A stretch of DNA of 64,000 bases from Mesorhizobium sp. (GCA_004017535.1 SAJS01000014.1:1-64000); one strand, 5' to 3'; positions 29,745-38,937 are shown, counted from the first letter of the stretch. Notes: generated from the letters alone by a model not told the origin. Made by a program: numbers and translations.

Positions 29745-30242
29745 ATGCCTGTCCTGCTCAAAGGCTCCTGTCGCTGCGGCGCCGTCCACTTCGAGGTGGA
29801 AAGCCATACGCCGGTGCCCTTCATGCTCTGCTACTGCTCGATCTGCCGCAAGCAGCAGGGCGGCGGCGGTTTCGCCATCAATCTCGGCGCCGACTACGAA
29901 ACGATGAAAATCAGGGGCAGGCGCAGCCTCGGCGTCTACCGCGCCGAGATCGAGGACGACGAGCATCCGCATTGCGAGGTCTCGACCGGCGAGCGCAATT
30001 TCTGCCGCAAATGTGGCTCAGCGCTCTGGCTCTACGACCCGACCTGGCCGGAGCTTGTCCATCCCTTCGCCTCGGCCATCGACACCGATCTGCCGAAACC
30101 GCCGGAGAAGGTGCATTTGATGCTGAAATACAAGGCGAATTGGGTCGAGCCGGTGGTCGGCAAGAAGGACAAGGTCTTCGAGGTCTATCCAGAGGAATCG
30201 ATCGCCGACTGGCACAGGCGCACGGGCATGTGGGTCGATTAG
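29745..30242 (+). CDS. GFA/CENP-V-family zinc protein
   Basis: A 165-residue protein of the glutathione-dependent formaldehyde-activating (GFA) family. Zinc ligands are seen as CRCGAVHFEV, CYCSICRKQQGGGG and FCRKCGSALW. Members of this fold include Gfa of Paracoccus, which joins formaldehyde to glutathione, but most are uncharacterised. The protein has no signal peptide. A GGAG lies 9 bases before the ATG. Its stop codon TAG is the first three bases of a degenerate family A repeat, as at 6087. Confidence 0.88.
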   Translation: MPVLLKGSCRCGAVHFEVESHTPVPFMLCYCSICRKQQGGGGFAINLGADYETMKIRGRRSLGVYRAEIEDDEHPHCEVSTGERNFCRKCGSALWLYDPTWPELVHPFASAIDTDLPKPPEKVHLMLKYKANWVEPVVGKKDKVFEVYPEESIADWHRRTGMWVD

Positions 30243-30287
30243 AACAGTTCCAGCACAACTGCCCATCGGTTTTCCGCCCGGAACTGC
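30240..30287. repeat. Palindromic repeat family A, degenerate copy 3
   Basis: TAGAACAGTTCC ... GGAACTGC with matching inner text CGGTTTTCCGCCC. Compensatory changes keep the outer arms paired (CAGTTCC/GGAACTG), so selection or gene conversion on the palindrome is suggested. Confidence 0.7.
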
Positions 30288-30320
30288 GTCAAGACAACCA
30301 TCTGGCGACAGGAGGCCGAA

Positions 30321-30779
30321 ATGAACATTACTACGCACAAGAAATTCAAAGGCGATCGTTTGATGCCTTGGGGCAAGGGCACCGTTGTCTCGGACGCGAA
30401 GGGATATGTTTTTCTGTCCGGCAACACCGCCACCGTCGACGACTACGATCCGTCGAAACATCAGGGCGGCGCAGTCGGCGACGCCGCCGCGCAGTGGCGC
30501 GAAATCCTCGCCAATATCAAAGCGGATCTGGAAGAGCTTGGCAGCTCGCTCGACCATCTGGTCAAGGTGACGTTCTACGTCAAAGGGCCTTTTCCGTCCG
30601 GCGGCGTTCTCAGCTCACCCAACTTTCGTCTGGACGTGCTGGACGAATTCTTTGCCGAACATTGCCCGAAGCACTGCAGCTACAACAACCCGCCGCCATC
30701 GGAAGTGATCGGCGTCGCTGCGCTGGCGCAGCCCGATCTTGTTGTTGAGCTTGTCGTCATTGCCGTGCTGCCGGACTGA
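30321..30779 (+). CDS. RidA-family protein
   Basis: A 152-residue protein of the YjgF/YER057c/UK114 (Rid) family, with VFLSGNTATVDD, an ANIKADLEELGSSLDHLVKVTFYVKG core and a C-terminal LVVELVVIAVLPD strand. RidA enzymes hydrolyse reactive enamines or imines from PLP enzymes; longer Rid subgroups have other or unknown roles. The canonical active-site Arg (as in 'RxxV' before the last strand) is not evident here, so deaminase activity is uncertain. A perfect AGGAGG precedes the ATG by 6 bases. Converges on sufA. Confidence 0.82.
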   Translation: MNITTHKKFKGDRLMPWGKGTVVSDAKGYVFLSGNTATVDDYDPSKHQGGAVGDAAAQWREILANIKADLEELGSSLDHLVKVTFYVKGPFPSGGVLSSPNFRLDVLDEFFAEHCPKHCSYNNPPPSEVIGVAALAQPDLVVELVVIAVLPD

Positions 30780-30801
30780 GCGGAAGCGCCGGCGGGCTTG
30801 G

Positions 30802-31182
30802 TCAGGCCGAGGCGCGCGCCTCAGCCAGCGCCTTGAGATCGGCCGGCTTCAATTCTACGGATTCGCCGCAGCCGCAGGCTGAGCTCTGGTTCGGGTTCTT
30901 GAAGGTGAAGCCGGTGCGCAGCGTCGTCTGCTCGAAATCCATCTCGGTGCCAAACAGGAAGAGCGCGGCTTCCGGCGCGACATAGACATGCGCGCCGTCG
31001 CGCTCGATGTGGTCATCCTTGACGTTCGGCTCGGTCACCAGATCGATCGTGTATTCCATGCCGGCGCACCCCCCCTTCTTGATGCCGAGGCGGATGCCAT
31101 GCGCGTTGTCACGCGTTGCGACGATCTCGCGCACGCGGTCGGCGGCCTTTTCGGTCATCGTGATGACGGCGAAGCGTCCCAT
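30802..31182 (-). CDS. sufA: A-type iron-sulphur carrier SufA
   Basis: A 126-residue HesB/IscA-family protein that accepts an Fe-S cluster from the SufBCD scaffold and passes it to client proteins. The three cluster cysteines are visible: KKGGCAGMEY and SACGCGES. The ATG at 31182 follows AAGGA by about 8 bases. It is the last gene of the suf cluster, 102 bases after sufT. Acts in the cytoplasm; clients in this window may include TtcA. Confidence 0.92.
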   Translation of the reverse strand: MGRFAVITMTEKAADRVREIVATRDNAHGIRLGIKKGGCAGMEYTIDLVTEPNVKDDHIERDGAHVYVAPEAALFLFGTEMDFEQTTLRTGFTFKNPNQSSACGCGESVELKPADLKALAEARASA

Positions 31183-31284
31183 GTTTTTCCTTCTCCATTC
31201 CATGCAGGTTCAAGGCCCGCCGAATGATTCTCACCTAAAATGGTGAAGTTTTACCCGAGGCGCAAGTGCGCCAGCCTGTGCCTG

Positions 31285-31683
31285 CTAGTACCAACCCACC
31301 GCGACCTGCGCCTCTTCCGACATGCGGTCGGGCGTCCACGGCGGATCGAACACCATGTTGACCTCGACACCGGAAACGCCTTCGACGGCGCCGACGGCAT
31401 TCTCGACCCATCCGGGCATTTCACCGGCCACCGGGCAGCCCGGCGCGGTCAGGGTCATGTCGATCTTGACCGAACGGTCGTCCTCGATGTCGATCTTGTA
31501 GACAAGGCCGAGCTCATAGATATCGGCCGGGATTTCCGGATCGTAGACCGTCTTCAGCGCCGAGACGATGTCATCGGTCAGCCGCGCCAACTCGTCGGCG
31601 GGGATCGCCGAGGCGGAGACGATGCCGTTGCCGGCCGTTTCCGAAGCAGTCTCTTGGGTCGCGCTCACATCGTTCATCATCAT
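31285..31683 (-). CDS. sufT: SUF-associated DUF59/MIP18-family protein SufT
   Basis: A 132-residue protein with a MIP18-type domain (LKTVYDPEIPADIYELGLVYKI, then LTAPGCPVAGEMP with its conserved Cys, and NMVFDPPWTPDRMSEEA). Members help maturation of Fe-S proteins. The N-terminal 40 residues are variable and rich in Ala/Thr. The start is ambiguous because GTG-ATG-ATG-ATG stand in tandem (31686-31675), the sufS stop TGA lying inside them; the choice changes at most three residues. Translation is probably coupled to sufS. Confidence 0.88.
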   Translation of the reverse strand: MMMNDVSATQETASETAGNGIVSASAIPADELARLTDDIVSALKTVYDPEIPADIYELGLVYKIDIEDDRSVKIDMTLTAPGCPVAGEMPGWVENAVGAVEGVSGVEVNMVFDPPWTPDRMSEEAQVAVGWY

Positions 31684-32924
31684 CACCCGAAGAACTTTCG
31701 CGCCTTTTCCAGCGCCTCGGCCAAAGCGTCGACTTCGGCCCTGGTATTATACATGCCGAACGATGCCCTGCATGTGGAGGTGACGCCGAAGCGTTTCAAC
31801 AGCGGCTGGGCGCAGTGGGTGCCGGCGCGGACGGCAACGCCCTGCCGGTCGATCACCATCGACACGTCATGGGCATGGATGCCCTGCAATTCGAACGAGA
31901 TGATGGCTCCCTTGCCGGGCGCGTCGCCGAAGATCCGCAACGAGTTGATCGCCCGCAGCCGCTCATGCGCATAGGTCTTGAGATCCGCCTCGTGCGCCGC
32001 GATGCGCTCGCGGCCCACCTTTTCCATGTAGTCGAGCGCGGCGCCCAGTCCGATCGCCTGCACGATCGGCGGCGTGCCAGCCTCGAAGCGGTGCGGCGGC
32101 TCGTTATAGGTGACGATGTCCTCCGTCACCTCCTCGATCATCTCGCCGCCGCCCATGAAGGGCCGCATCTCTTCCAGCCTGTCCTTCTTGCCGTAGAGCA
32201 CGCCGATGCCCGACGGGCCGTAGACCTTGTGACCAGTGAAGACGAAGAAATCGCAGTCGAGATCCTGCACGTCGATCGGCATGTGCACCGCGCTCTGGCT
32301 ACCGTCGACCAATACCGGAATGCCGCGCGCATGCGCGATGCGCACGATCTCCTTGATCGGCGTCACCGTGCCCAGCGCATTGGACATCTGCGTGATGGCG
32401 ACGAGTTTCGTGCGCGAGGTCAGCCGCCTTTCGAAATCCTCGATGTGGAAGGCGCCGAGATCGTCGACCGGCACCCAGACCAGCTTGGCGCCCTGCCGCT
32501 CGCGGATGAAATGCCAAGGCACGATGTTGGAGTGGTGCTCCATGATCGACAGCGCGATCTCATCGCCCTCGCCAATCCGCGGCATGCCCCAGCCATAGGC
32601 GACCGTGTTGATCGCCGAGGTGGTGTTGGAGGTGAAGACGATATTGTCGGTGCTCGGCGCGTTCAAAAACCGCTGCACCGACTTGCGCGCATTCTCATAG
32701 GCGTCGGTCGCGGCGTTCGACAAAAAATGCAGGCCGCGATGGACGTTGGCGTATTCCTGGGAATAGGCGTGCTGGATGGTGTCGAGCACCACCTGCGGCT
32801 TCTGCGCCGAAGCGCCATTGTCGAGATAGACCAGCGGCTTGCCATAGACCTGGCGCGACAGGATCGGGAAGTCGCGGCGTATCGCCTCGACGTCGTAGGG
32901 GGTGGTCTCGATCTTCTGGTCCAT
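31683..32924 (-). CDS. sufS: SufS-type cysteine desulfurase
   Basis: A 413-residue group II cysteine desulfurase that takes sulphur from cysteine for SUF cluster assembly. Seen are YLDNGASAQKPQVV, the PLP lysine in FTGHKVYGPSG, and the catalytic cysteine in AGTHCAQPLLKRFG near the C-terminus. The ATG at 32924 is chosen for the AAGGA upstream; an in-frame TTG at 32945 is less likely. No sufE is adjacent; the sulphur acceptor is presumably SufB directly or a SufE elsewhere. Its stop overlaps sufT. Confidence 0.95.
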   Translation of the reverse strand: MDQKIETTPYDVEAIRRDFPILSRQVYGKPLVYLDNGASAQKPQVVLDTIQHAYSQEYANVHRGLHFLSNAATDAYENARKSVQRFLNAPSTDNIVFTSNTTSAINTVAYGWGMPRIGEGDEIALSIMEHHSNIVPWHFIRERQGAKLVWVPVDDLGAFHIEDFERRLTSRTKLVAITQMSNALGTVTPIKEIVRIAHARGIPVLVDGSQSAVHMPIDVQDLDCDFFVFTGHKVYGPSGIGVLYGKKDRLEEMRPFMGGGEMIEEVTEDIVTYNEPPHRFEAGTPPIVQAIGLGAALDYMEKVGRERIAAHEADLKTYAHERLRAINSLRIFGDAPGKGAIISFELQGIHAHDVSMVIDRQGVAVRAGTHCAQPLLKRFGVTSTCRASFGMYNTRAEVDALAEALEKARKFFG

Positions 32925-32963
32925 TTCCAAGTCCTTGCCGGTCAAGGCCGCGATCCTTCCAAC

Positions 32964-33011
32964 ACCCGTCCGAGCTTCGCTCGGCCACCTTCTCCCACAA
33001 GGGGAGAAGGT
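32964..33011. repeat. Intergenic repeat within the suf operon
   Basis: CCGAGC-TTC-GCTCGG followed by CCTTCTCCC-ACAA-GGGGAGAAGG: two small hairpins of the repeat family seen at 73-130. It lies between sufD and sufS and could trim or pause the operon transcript. Confidence 0.7.
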
Positions 33012-33017
33012 TAGGCG

Positions 33018-34289
33018 CTAGCCGTGCGTCGAAAACCAGCCGTCGAGCCGCTCTTCGAGCGCCTCGACCAGCGCCTCGTCGTCCAGTTCCTCGATCACTT
33101 CGGCTACGAACGCCTTCACCAGAAGGCCCCGCGCCGACTTTTCGTCGATGCCGCGCGCCATCAGGTAGAACAGATGGTTGTGGTCGATCTCGGTGACGGT
33201 CGCGCCATGGCCGCAGACCACGTCGTCGGCGAAGATTTCCAGCTCCGGCTTGGTCGAGAACTCTCCGTCATCCGACAGAAGCAGCGTGTTGCAAGCCATC
33301 TTGGCGTTGGTCTTCTGCGCATATTGATGCACGTTGATGCGGCCCTGGAAGACGCCGCGCGCCTTGCCGGTCACCACGTTGCGGATCACTTCCGTGGACG
33401 TCGTGTGCGGCACGGCATGGTCGAGCACCATGGTGGTGTCGGTATGCGTGTCGCCGGCAAGAAGGTTGATGCCGCGCAGTTTGAAATCGGCGCCCTCGCC
33501 CGTCGTCCTGACGATGACCTCCTGGCGAACCAGTCTGCCGCCGGCATTCATCACGAACAGCGTCAGCTTGGCATCCTTGCCGATATGCGCCTTGAACTGG
33601 GCGAGATGCGTGGCCGTGTCCGGCTGCTCCTGCACGATCAGCCAGGTCACTTCCGCGCCGTCGCCGACCACGAGCTGACTGACCGACGAGGCCAGCGCCT
33701 CGTCGCCCTCGCCCGTCTGGCGCTCGACGATTATCGCCTTGGCGCCGGCCCCGACACGCGCCAACAGCCGCACATGCGACTGGCCGCCGGCCTGCAAATT
33801 CTGCAATTCGACCGGCTTTTCGAGCTCGGCGCCGTCAGCAATATCGACGAAATAGCCGTCGGCGACAAAGGCCGTGTTCAGCGCGCCGATCGCGTCGTCG
33901 TCGCCATAGGGATCGAGCCCCGGCGCAACGCTGCCGTCGGTCAGCTTCTCCGACAAGCGCTGCACCGTGACGCCTTCGAGCTCCGGCAGCTTCGTCTGTG
34001 AGACTCCGTTCAGCACAGGCAGCACGGCCGACCCTTCAAGAACCGGCGCAAGTGCCCTGGCCACGGCGTCTGCCTCGAAGGCCGGCACGTTGGTCAGCAG
34101 CCGGCGCAGGTCCGTATAGTGCCAGGATTCGACGCGCCGCGTCGGCAGGCCATGCTTGATCGCCTCGATCGCGTCGTCGCGCTTGACCATCACCGCGCCG
34201 TCGCCGGGCAGTTGCGACAGCCGCTCGCCAAAGGCGTCGATCAGCGCCGTCTCGGCCAAGGTCCGCTGGGGCTGTGCATGCATGTTCAT
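33018..34289 (-). CDS. sufD: Fe-S cluster assembly scaffold subunit SufD
   Basis: A 423-residue beta-helical protein that, with SufB and the ATPase SufC, forms the SufBC2D scaffold. Seen are the N-terminal ESWHYTDLRRLL, and the conserved C-terminal NHLFYLMARGIDEKSARGLLVKAF block with FADDVVCGHGATVTEID, which includes the His thought to bind iron. The ATG at 34289 is preferred (GAGG 8 bases upstream); an ATG at 34313, one base past the sufC stop, would add eight residues. It directly follows sufC. Confidence 0.94.
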   Translation of the reverse strand: MNMHAQPQRTLAETALIDAFGERLSQLPGDGAVMVKRDDAIEAIKHGLPTRRVESWHYTDLRRLLTNVPAFEADAVARALAPVLEGSAVLPVLNGVSQTKLPELEGVTVQRLSEKLTDGSVAPGLDPYGDDDAIGALNTAFVADGYFVDIADGAELEKPVELQNLQAGGQSHVRLLARVGAGAKAIIVERQTGEGDEALASSVSQLVVGDGAEVTWLIVQEQPDTATHLAQFKAHIGKDAKLTLFVMNAGGRLVRQEVIVRTTGEGADFKLRGINLLAGDTHTDTTMVLDHAVPHTTSTEVIRNVVTGKARGVFQGRINVHQYAQKTNAKMACNTLLLSDDGEFSTKPELEIFADDVVCGHGATVTEIDHNHLFYLMARGIDEKSARGLLVKAFVAEVIEELDDEALVEALEERLDGWFSTHG

Positions 34290-34314
34290 GACTTTTGCCT
34301 CGACCGCTCCCATC

Positions 34315-35070
34315 TCACGCGGCTTCGCCGATCACACCGGCATAGCCGTTGGCCTCGAGATCGAGCGCCAGCGACTTGTCGCCCGACTTGATGACCTGGC
34401 CCTTGTAGAGCACGTGCACCGAATCCGGCACGATATGCTCCAGCAGGCGCTGGTAGTGGGTGATGACGACGATGGCGCGCTCCGGCGAACGCAGCGCGTT
34501 GACGCCATCGGACACGATCTTCAGCGCGTCGATATCGAGGCCGGAATCGGTCTCGTCGAGCACGCAGAGTTTTGGTTCCAGCAGCTTCATCTGCAGGATC
34601 TCGGCGCGCTTCTTTTCGCCGCCGGAGAAGCCGACATTGAGCGGCCGCTTCAGCATGTTCATGTCCATGCTCAGCGAAGCCGCAGCTTCCTTCACGCGCT
34701 TGAGGAACTCCGGCACCTTGAGCGGCTCCTCGCCGCGCGCCTTGCGCTGCTCGTTCATCGCCACCTTCAGGAATTCCATGGTCGCCACGCCCGGTATCTC
34801 CATCGGATACTGGAAAGCGAGGAAGATGCCGGCGGTGGCGCGCTCGGCCGGATCCATTTCGAGGATCGACTGGCCGTTATAGAGGATGTCGCCCTCGGTC
34901 ACCTCATAGTCCTCGCGGCCGGCGAGGATGTAGGACAGCGTCGACTTGCCCGAGCCGTTCGGACCCATGATAGCCGCGACCTCGCCGGCTTTCACCGTCA
35001 GATTCAGGCCGCGAATGATCTCGGTGCCGTCATCGACGATGCGGGCATGCAAATTCTTGATCTCAAGCAT
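34315..35070 (-). CDS. sufC: SUF system ATPase SufC
   Basis: A 251-residue ABC-type ATPase that drives shape changes of the SufBCD scaffold in the cytoplasm; it is not a transporter. Walker A is GPNGSGKST, the signature is the SufC form VGFSGGEKKRAEILQM, and Walker B is CVLDETDSGLDIDAL. AGGAAG precedes the ATG. It stands 26 bases after sufB and ahead of sufD. Confidence 0.97.
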   Translation of the reverse strand: MLEIKNLHARIVDDGTEIIRGLNLTVKAGEVAAIMGPNGSGKSTLSYILAGREDYEVTEGDILYNGQSILEMDPAERATAGIFLAFQYPMEIPGVATMEFLKVAMNEQRKARGEEPLKVPEFLKRVKEAAASLSMDMNMLKRPLNVGFSGGEKKRAEILQMKLLEPKLCVLDETDSGLDIDALKIVSDGVNALRSPERAIVVITHYQRLLEHIVPDSVHVLYKGQVIKSGDKSLALDLEANGYAGVIGEAA

Positions 35071-35096
35071 AGTTTCTTCCTGAATAACTTTTGCGG

Positions 35097-36617
35097 TCAG
35101 CCGACCGAACCCTCAAGGCTGATGCCGATAAGCTTCTGCGCCTCGACGGCGAATTCCATCGGCAGTTGCTGGATGACGTCCTTGACGAAGCCGTTGACGA
35201 TCAGCGCGATCGCTTCCTCTTCTGGGATGCCCCGCTGCATGACGTAGAACTTCTGGTCCTCGGAGATCTTCGACGTCGTCGCCTCGTGCTCGAACTTCGC
35301 CGTCGCGTTCTTGGCTTCCATGTAAGGCACGGTGTGCGCGCCACACTGGTCGCCGATCAGCAGCGAATCGCAATTGGTGAAGTTGCGCGCGTTGGCCGCC
35401 TTGCGGTGCGCCGAGACCTGGCCGCGATAGGTGTTCTGCGAGAAGCCGGCGGCGATGCCCTTGGAGATGATGCGGCTCGACGTGTTCTTGCCGAGATGGA
35501 TCATCTTGGTGCCGCTATCGACCTGCTGATAGCCGTTCGACACCGCGATCGAATAGAATTCGCCCGAGGAATCGTCGCCGCGCAGGATGCAGCTCGGATA
35601 TTTCCAGGTGATGGCCGAACCCGTCTCGACCTGCGTCCACGAGATCTTCGAGCGGTCGCCGCGGCAGTCGCCGCGCTTGGTGACGAAATTGTAGATGCCG
35701 CCCTTGCCCTCGGCGTCGCCGGGGTACCAGTTCTGCACCGTCGAATATTTTATCTCGGCATCGTCGAGCGCGATCAGCTCGACCACCGCGGCATGCAGTT
35801 GGTTCTCGTCGCGCTGCGGCGCCGTGCACCCTTCGAGATAGGAGACGTAAGCCCCCTCCTCGGCGATGATCAGCGTGCGCTCGAACTGGCCGGTGTTCTT
35901 CTCGTTGATGCGGAAATAGGTCGACAGCTCCATCGGGCAGCGCACGCCCTTCGGCACGAAGACGAAGGAACCGTCGGTGAATACGGCCGAATTCAGCGTC
36001 GCGTAGAAATTGTCCGAGGTCGGCACCACGGAGCCGAGATATTTCTTGACCAGTTCCGGATGCTCGCGGATCGCTTCCGAGATCGAGCAGAAGATGACGC
36101 CCGCCTTGGCGAGCTCTTCCTTGAAAGTGGTGACCACTGAAACCGAATCGAACACGGCGTCGACCGCGACGCGGCCGGACTTGTAGACGTTGTCGCCTAT
36201 CTCCGCTTCCTCGTCCGCCGCCGCGGGTTTCTGGACGCCGGCCAGGATTTCCTGCTCCTTGAGCGGAATGCCGAGCTTTTCATAGACCTTGAGCAGTTCG
36301 GGGTCGACTTCGCTCAGCGACTTCGGCCCCGGCGTGCTCTTCGGCGCGGCGTAGTAATAGATGTCCTGGAAGTCGATCTTCGGATAGTGGACGCGCGCCC
36401 AGGTCGGCTCTTCCAGCGTCAGCCAGCGCCGATAGGCCCCCAGACGCCATTCCAGCATCCAGTCCGGCTCATCCTTCTTGGCCGAGATGAAGCGAATGAT
36501 GTCCTCGCTCAGGCCCTTCGGGGCCTTGTCCATCTCGATCTCTGTCTGGAATCCATATTTATACTGGTCGACGTCGATCTTTCGGACTCGATCGATCGTC
36601 TCCTGCACAGCAGGCAT
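35097..36617 (-). CDS. sufB: Fe-S cluster assembly scaffold subunit SufB
   Basis: A 506-residue core scaffold on which the Fe-S cluster is built. Seen are the N-terminal [42 protein letters not shown], the cysteine of [20 protein letters not shown] (a proposed sulphur acceptor) and [18 protein letters not shown]. Length is that of alphaproteobacterial SufB. GGAG lies 8 bases before the ATG. A 190-base gap separates it from the upstream nifS-like gene, so an internal promoter is possible; none was convincing. Confidence 0.97.
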   Translation of the reverse strand: MPAVQETIDRVRKIDVDQYKYGFQTEIEMDKAPKGLSEDIIRFISAKKDEPDWMLEWRLGAYRRWLTLEEPTWARVHYPKIDFQDIYYYAAPKSTPGPKSLSEVDPELLKVYEKLGIPLKEQEILAGVQKPAAADEEAEIGDNVYKSGRVAVDAVFDSVSVVTTFKEELAKAGVIFCSISEAIREHPELVKKYLGSVVPTSDNFYATLNSAVFTDGSFVFVPKGVRCPMELSTYFRINEKNTGQFERTLIIAEEGAYVSYLEGCTAPQRDENQLHAAVVELIALDDAEIKYSTVQNWYPGDAEGKGGIYNFVTKRGDCRGDRSKISWTQVETGSAITWKYPSCILRGDDSSGEFYSIAVSNGYQQVDSGTKMIHLGKNTSSRIISKGIAAGFSQNTYRGQVSAHRKAANARNFTNCDSLLIGDQCGAHTVPYMEAKNATAKFEHEATTSKISEDQKFYVMQRGIPEEEAIALIVNGFVKDVIQQLPMEFAVEAQKLIGISLEGSVG

Positions 36618-36807
36618 AAGCGTTCTCCATCCACGCCGGGGTCAAGGCCCGGCAGTTTTCAAACTATGGCACCGCTGTGACCGCATCCCGGCAGGGGTGC
36701 GCAGCGGAGTAAGCTCCATATAGTGCGTATCCGCCGGAAAATCACCCGGCCAGGACAAAACGCACCACTCTACCAGGCCGCAGGGCCTGAATTCGTCGTC
36801 GCCGCCG

Positions 36808-37968
36808 TCAGGCGGCTTCTTCCTTGCCCGCCCGGCGCGCGACGATCCCCGCCAGCGCGGCCCGGAAGGCCTCTATCTCCTCGGCGCCGGTCGCGCGGCC
36901 GATCGAGACCCGTAAGGCGCCCAGGCTGTCGCCATGGCCCATCGCCTTCAGCACATGGCTTGGCCCGACCTTTCCCGACGAGCAGGCCGAGCCCGCCGAC
37001 AGCGCGATGCCGGCAAGATCGAAAGCGATCTGCGCCGTCTCGGCCTTGACGCCGGGAATAGCGAAGAATGTCGTGTTGGCAAGCCTCTGAGCGCCATTTC
37101 CGAAGATTTCCGCGTCCGGCGCCAGTTCGGTCACGATGGCTTCGACCTCGTCGCGTCGGCGCGCAACGGCGTCCATGCCGTCGAGGCCGGCAAGTGCTGC
37201 CCGCGCGGCGGCGCCGAAACCGGCGATGCCGGCGACGTTTTCCGTGCCGGCGCGATGGCCCTTCTCCTGGCCGCCGCCATTGACCAGCGGCCGCGGCATC
37301 ATCAGGTCGGACGCGGCGACGATCGCGCCGATGCCCTTGGGACCGCCGATCTTGTGGGAGGACAGGATCAGGTAATCGGCATAAGCGCCTGACATATCGA
37401 GCGGAATCCGCCCGGCGGCCTGCACGGCGTCGACGACCAGCACCCCGCCGGCGGCCTTGACGATCTCGGCGATGCGACCGACCGGCTGGACAACGCCAGT
37501 CTCGTTGTTGGCGGCGTGGATCGCCACCAGCGGCAGGCCGGCTGCCTTGTCATGCTGGGCAAGCGCGGCAGCAAGCGCTTCGATATCGGCGATGCCGTTG
37601 CTGTCGACGCCGATCCTCGTCACCTGCGCCGGCGCGAAGCGCCCGCCATTGAGGACGCAGGGATGGTCGGCCTCAGAGACATAGAGATGGCTCATGCGGA
37701 TGGCGCCGCGCCCCATCTGCCAGTCCGGCGTAAGCAGCGTCGAGGCGGCTTCGGTGGCGCCGCCGGTGAAGACGACATGCTCGGGCTTGGCGTTGACCGC
37801 CCGCGCCACGTCGCGCCGCGCATCCTCGACCAGCCGGCGCGCGGCGCGCCCCTCGGTATGGACCGACGACGGGTTGGCGGCATCGAGCGCGGCGACCATC
37901 GCCGACCGCGCTTCCGCAATGAGCGGCGCGCTGGCGTTGTAGTCGAGATAGGCGCGGGTTGCGGCCAT
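36808..37968 (-). CDS. NifS/IscS-type cysteine desulfurase (first gene of the suf operon)
   Basis: A 386-residue group I cysteine desulfurase, distinct from SufS. Seen are YLDYNASAPL, the HANNETGVVQPV block, the PLP lysine in LSSHKIGGPKG and the mobile catalytic loop SAGSACSSGKVGPSHVL. It heads the suf operon, as in other rhizobia, where it is often called nifS-like or iscS. Having two desulfurases in one operon suggests different acceptors, for example SufBCD for SufS and tRNA thiolation or an alternative route for this one. Its promoter carries the Irr-type box. Confidence 0.92.
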   Translation of the reverse strand: MAATRAYLDYNASAPLIAEARSAMVAALDAANPSSVHTEGRAARRLVEDARRDVARAVNAKPEHVVFTGGATEAASTLLTPDWQMGRGAIRMSHLYVSEADHPCVLNGGRFAPAQVTRIGVDSNGIADIEALAAALAQHDKAAGLPLVAIHAANNETGVVQPVGRIAEIVKAAGGVLVVDAVQAAGRIPLDMSGAYADYLILSSHKIGGPKGIGAIVAASDLMMPRPLVNGGGQEKGHRAGTENVAGIAGFGAAARAALAGLDGMDAVARRRDEVEAIVTELAPDAEIFGNGAQRLANTTFFAIPGVKAETAQIAFDLAGIALSAGSACSSGKVGPSHVLKAMGHGDSLGALRVSIGRATGAEEIEAFRAALAGIVARRAGKEEAA

Positions 37969-38101
37969 TTTCGCTCAGTTCGTCCTTCCGCCAACTATCC
38001 CGCGAGGATAGCGCGTTATTTCCTTGAAATTGCAAGGCAAGCCGTCCTATTTACCCGGCTTGCGGCGCGGGCGGCCGGACCATCGGGTTTCGGCCTCCCA
38101 G

Positions 38102-38151
38102 TTTTGAACAATTCTAAACTAGCTTCTAGGAAGACGCTCGCCCGGCGTCAA
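38102..38151 (-). promoter_or_regulatory. suf operon promoter with Irr-type (ICE) operator
   Basis: On the - strand TTGACG (38151-38146), a 17-base spacer and TAGAAG (38128-38123), then the near-perfect inverted repeat TTTAGAA-TTG-TTCAAAA (38118-38102), which would overlap the transcription start. TTTAGAA-N3-TTCTAAA is the form of the iron-control element bound by Irr in rhizobia. One arm position differs from symmetry. Confidence 0.65.
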
Positions 38152-38235
38152 GGCCACAGAAGGTTTGGGGCCGCAGGACAGTTAGGCCCGAACGAGTTCC
38201 GGGCTAGCGCATTCATATGCCACGTGGAGTATTTT

Positions 38236-38910
38236 ATGCCTGAGGTCATTTTCGCCGGTCCGGCTGGTCGCCTGGAGGGACGTTATCAGCCCTCGAAGGA
38301 AAAGAGCGCCCCGATCGCCATCGTGCTGCACCCGCACCCGCAATTCGGCGGCACGATGAACAACAAGATCGTCTACGACCTCTTCTACATGTTCCAGAAG
38401 CGCGATTTCACTGTGCTGCGCTTCAATTTCCGCGGCATCGGCCGCAGCCAGGGCGAGTTCGACCACGGCACCGGCGAATTGTCGGACGCGGCCGCGGCGC
38501 TCGACTGGGTGCAGTCGCTGCATCCGGATTCCAAGAGCTGCTGGGTCGCCGGCTATTCCTTCGGCTCATGGATCGGCATGCAGCTTCTGATGCGCCGGCC
38601 GGAGATCGAGGGCTTCATCTCGGTCGCGCCGCAGCCCAACACCTATGATTTCTCCTTCCTAGCGCCCTGCCCGTCATCCGGCCTGATCATCCATGGCGAT
38701 GCCGACAAGGTGGCGCCGCCCAAGGACGTGCAGGGGCTTGTCGACAAGCTGCACACGCAAAAGGGCATAACCATCACGCAGAAGACGCTGCCCGGCGCCA
38801 ACCATTTCTTTGCCAATGATTCCGAGTTGCTCATTCAGGAATGTGCCGACTATCTCGACCGTCGGCTGGCGGGCGAGTTGGCCGACCCGAGACCGAAGCG
38901 CCTGCGCTAA
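38236..38910 (+). CDS. Alpha/beta hydrolase of the bacterial dienelactone-hydrolase-like (YitV/'CocE-like') type
   Basis: A 224-residue cytoplasmic serine hydrolase. Seen are HPHPQFGGTMNNKIV near the N-terminus, the strand FNFRGIGRSQGEFDHG, the nucleophile Ser in GYSFGSWIG, the acid in IHGDADKVAPP and the His in PGANHFF. This arrangement is common in a conserved proteobacterial family with no assigned substrate. GTGGAG precedes the ATG at 38236 by 7 bases. It is divergent from the suf operon and shares the gap that contains the Irr-type box, so it might also respond to iron. Confidence 0.87.
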   Translation: MPEVIFAGPAGRLEGRYQPSKEKSAPIAIVLHPHPQFGGTMNNKIVYDLFYMFQKRDFTVLRFNFRGIGRSQGEFDHGTGELSDAAAALDWVQSLHPDSKSCWVAGYSFGSWIGMQLLMRRPEIEGFISVAPQPNTYDFSFLAPCPSSGLIIHGDADKVAPPKDVQGLVDKLHTQKGITITQKTLPGANHFFANDSELLIQECADYLDRRLAGELADPRPKRLR

Positions 38911-38937
38911 GCGGGAAAGCTGCACAGTCGAAGAGCT

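Noticed and set aside
36618-36807. Possible internal promoter between the nifS-like gene and sufB
   Set aside because: A TATATG sequence is present, but no -35 at acceptable spacing and no iron box was found.
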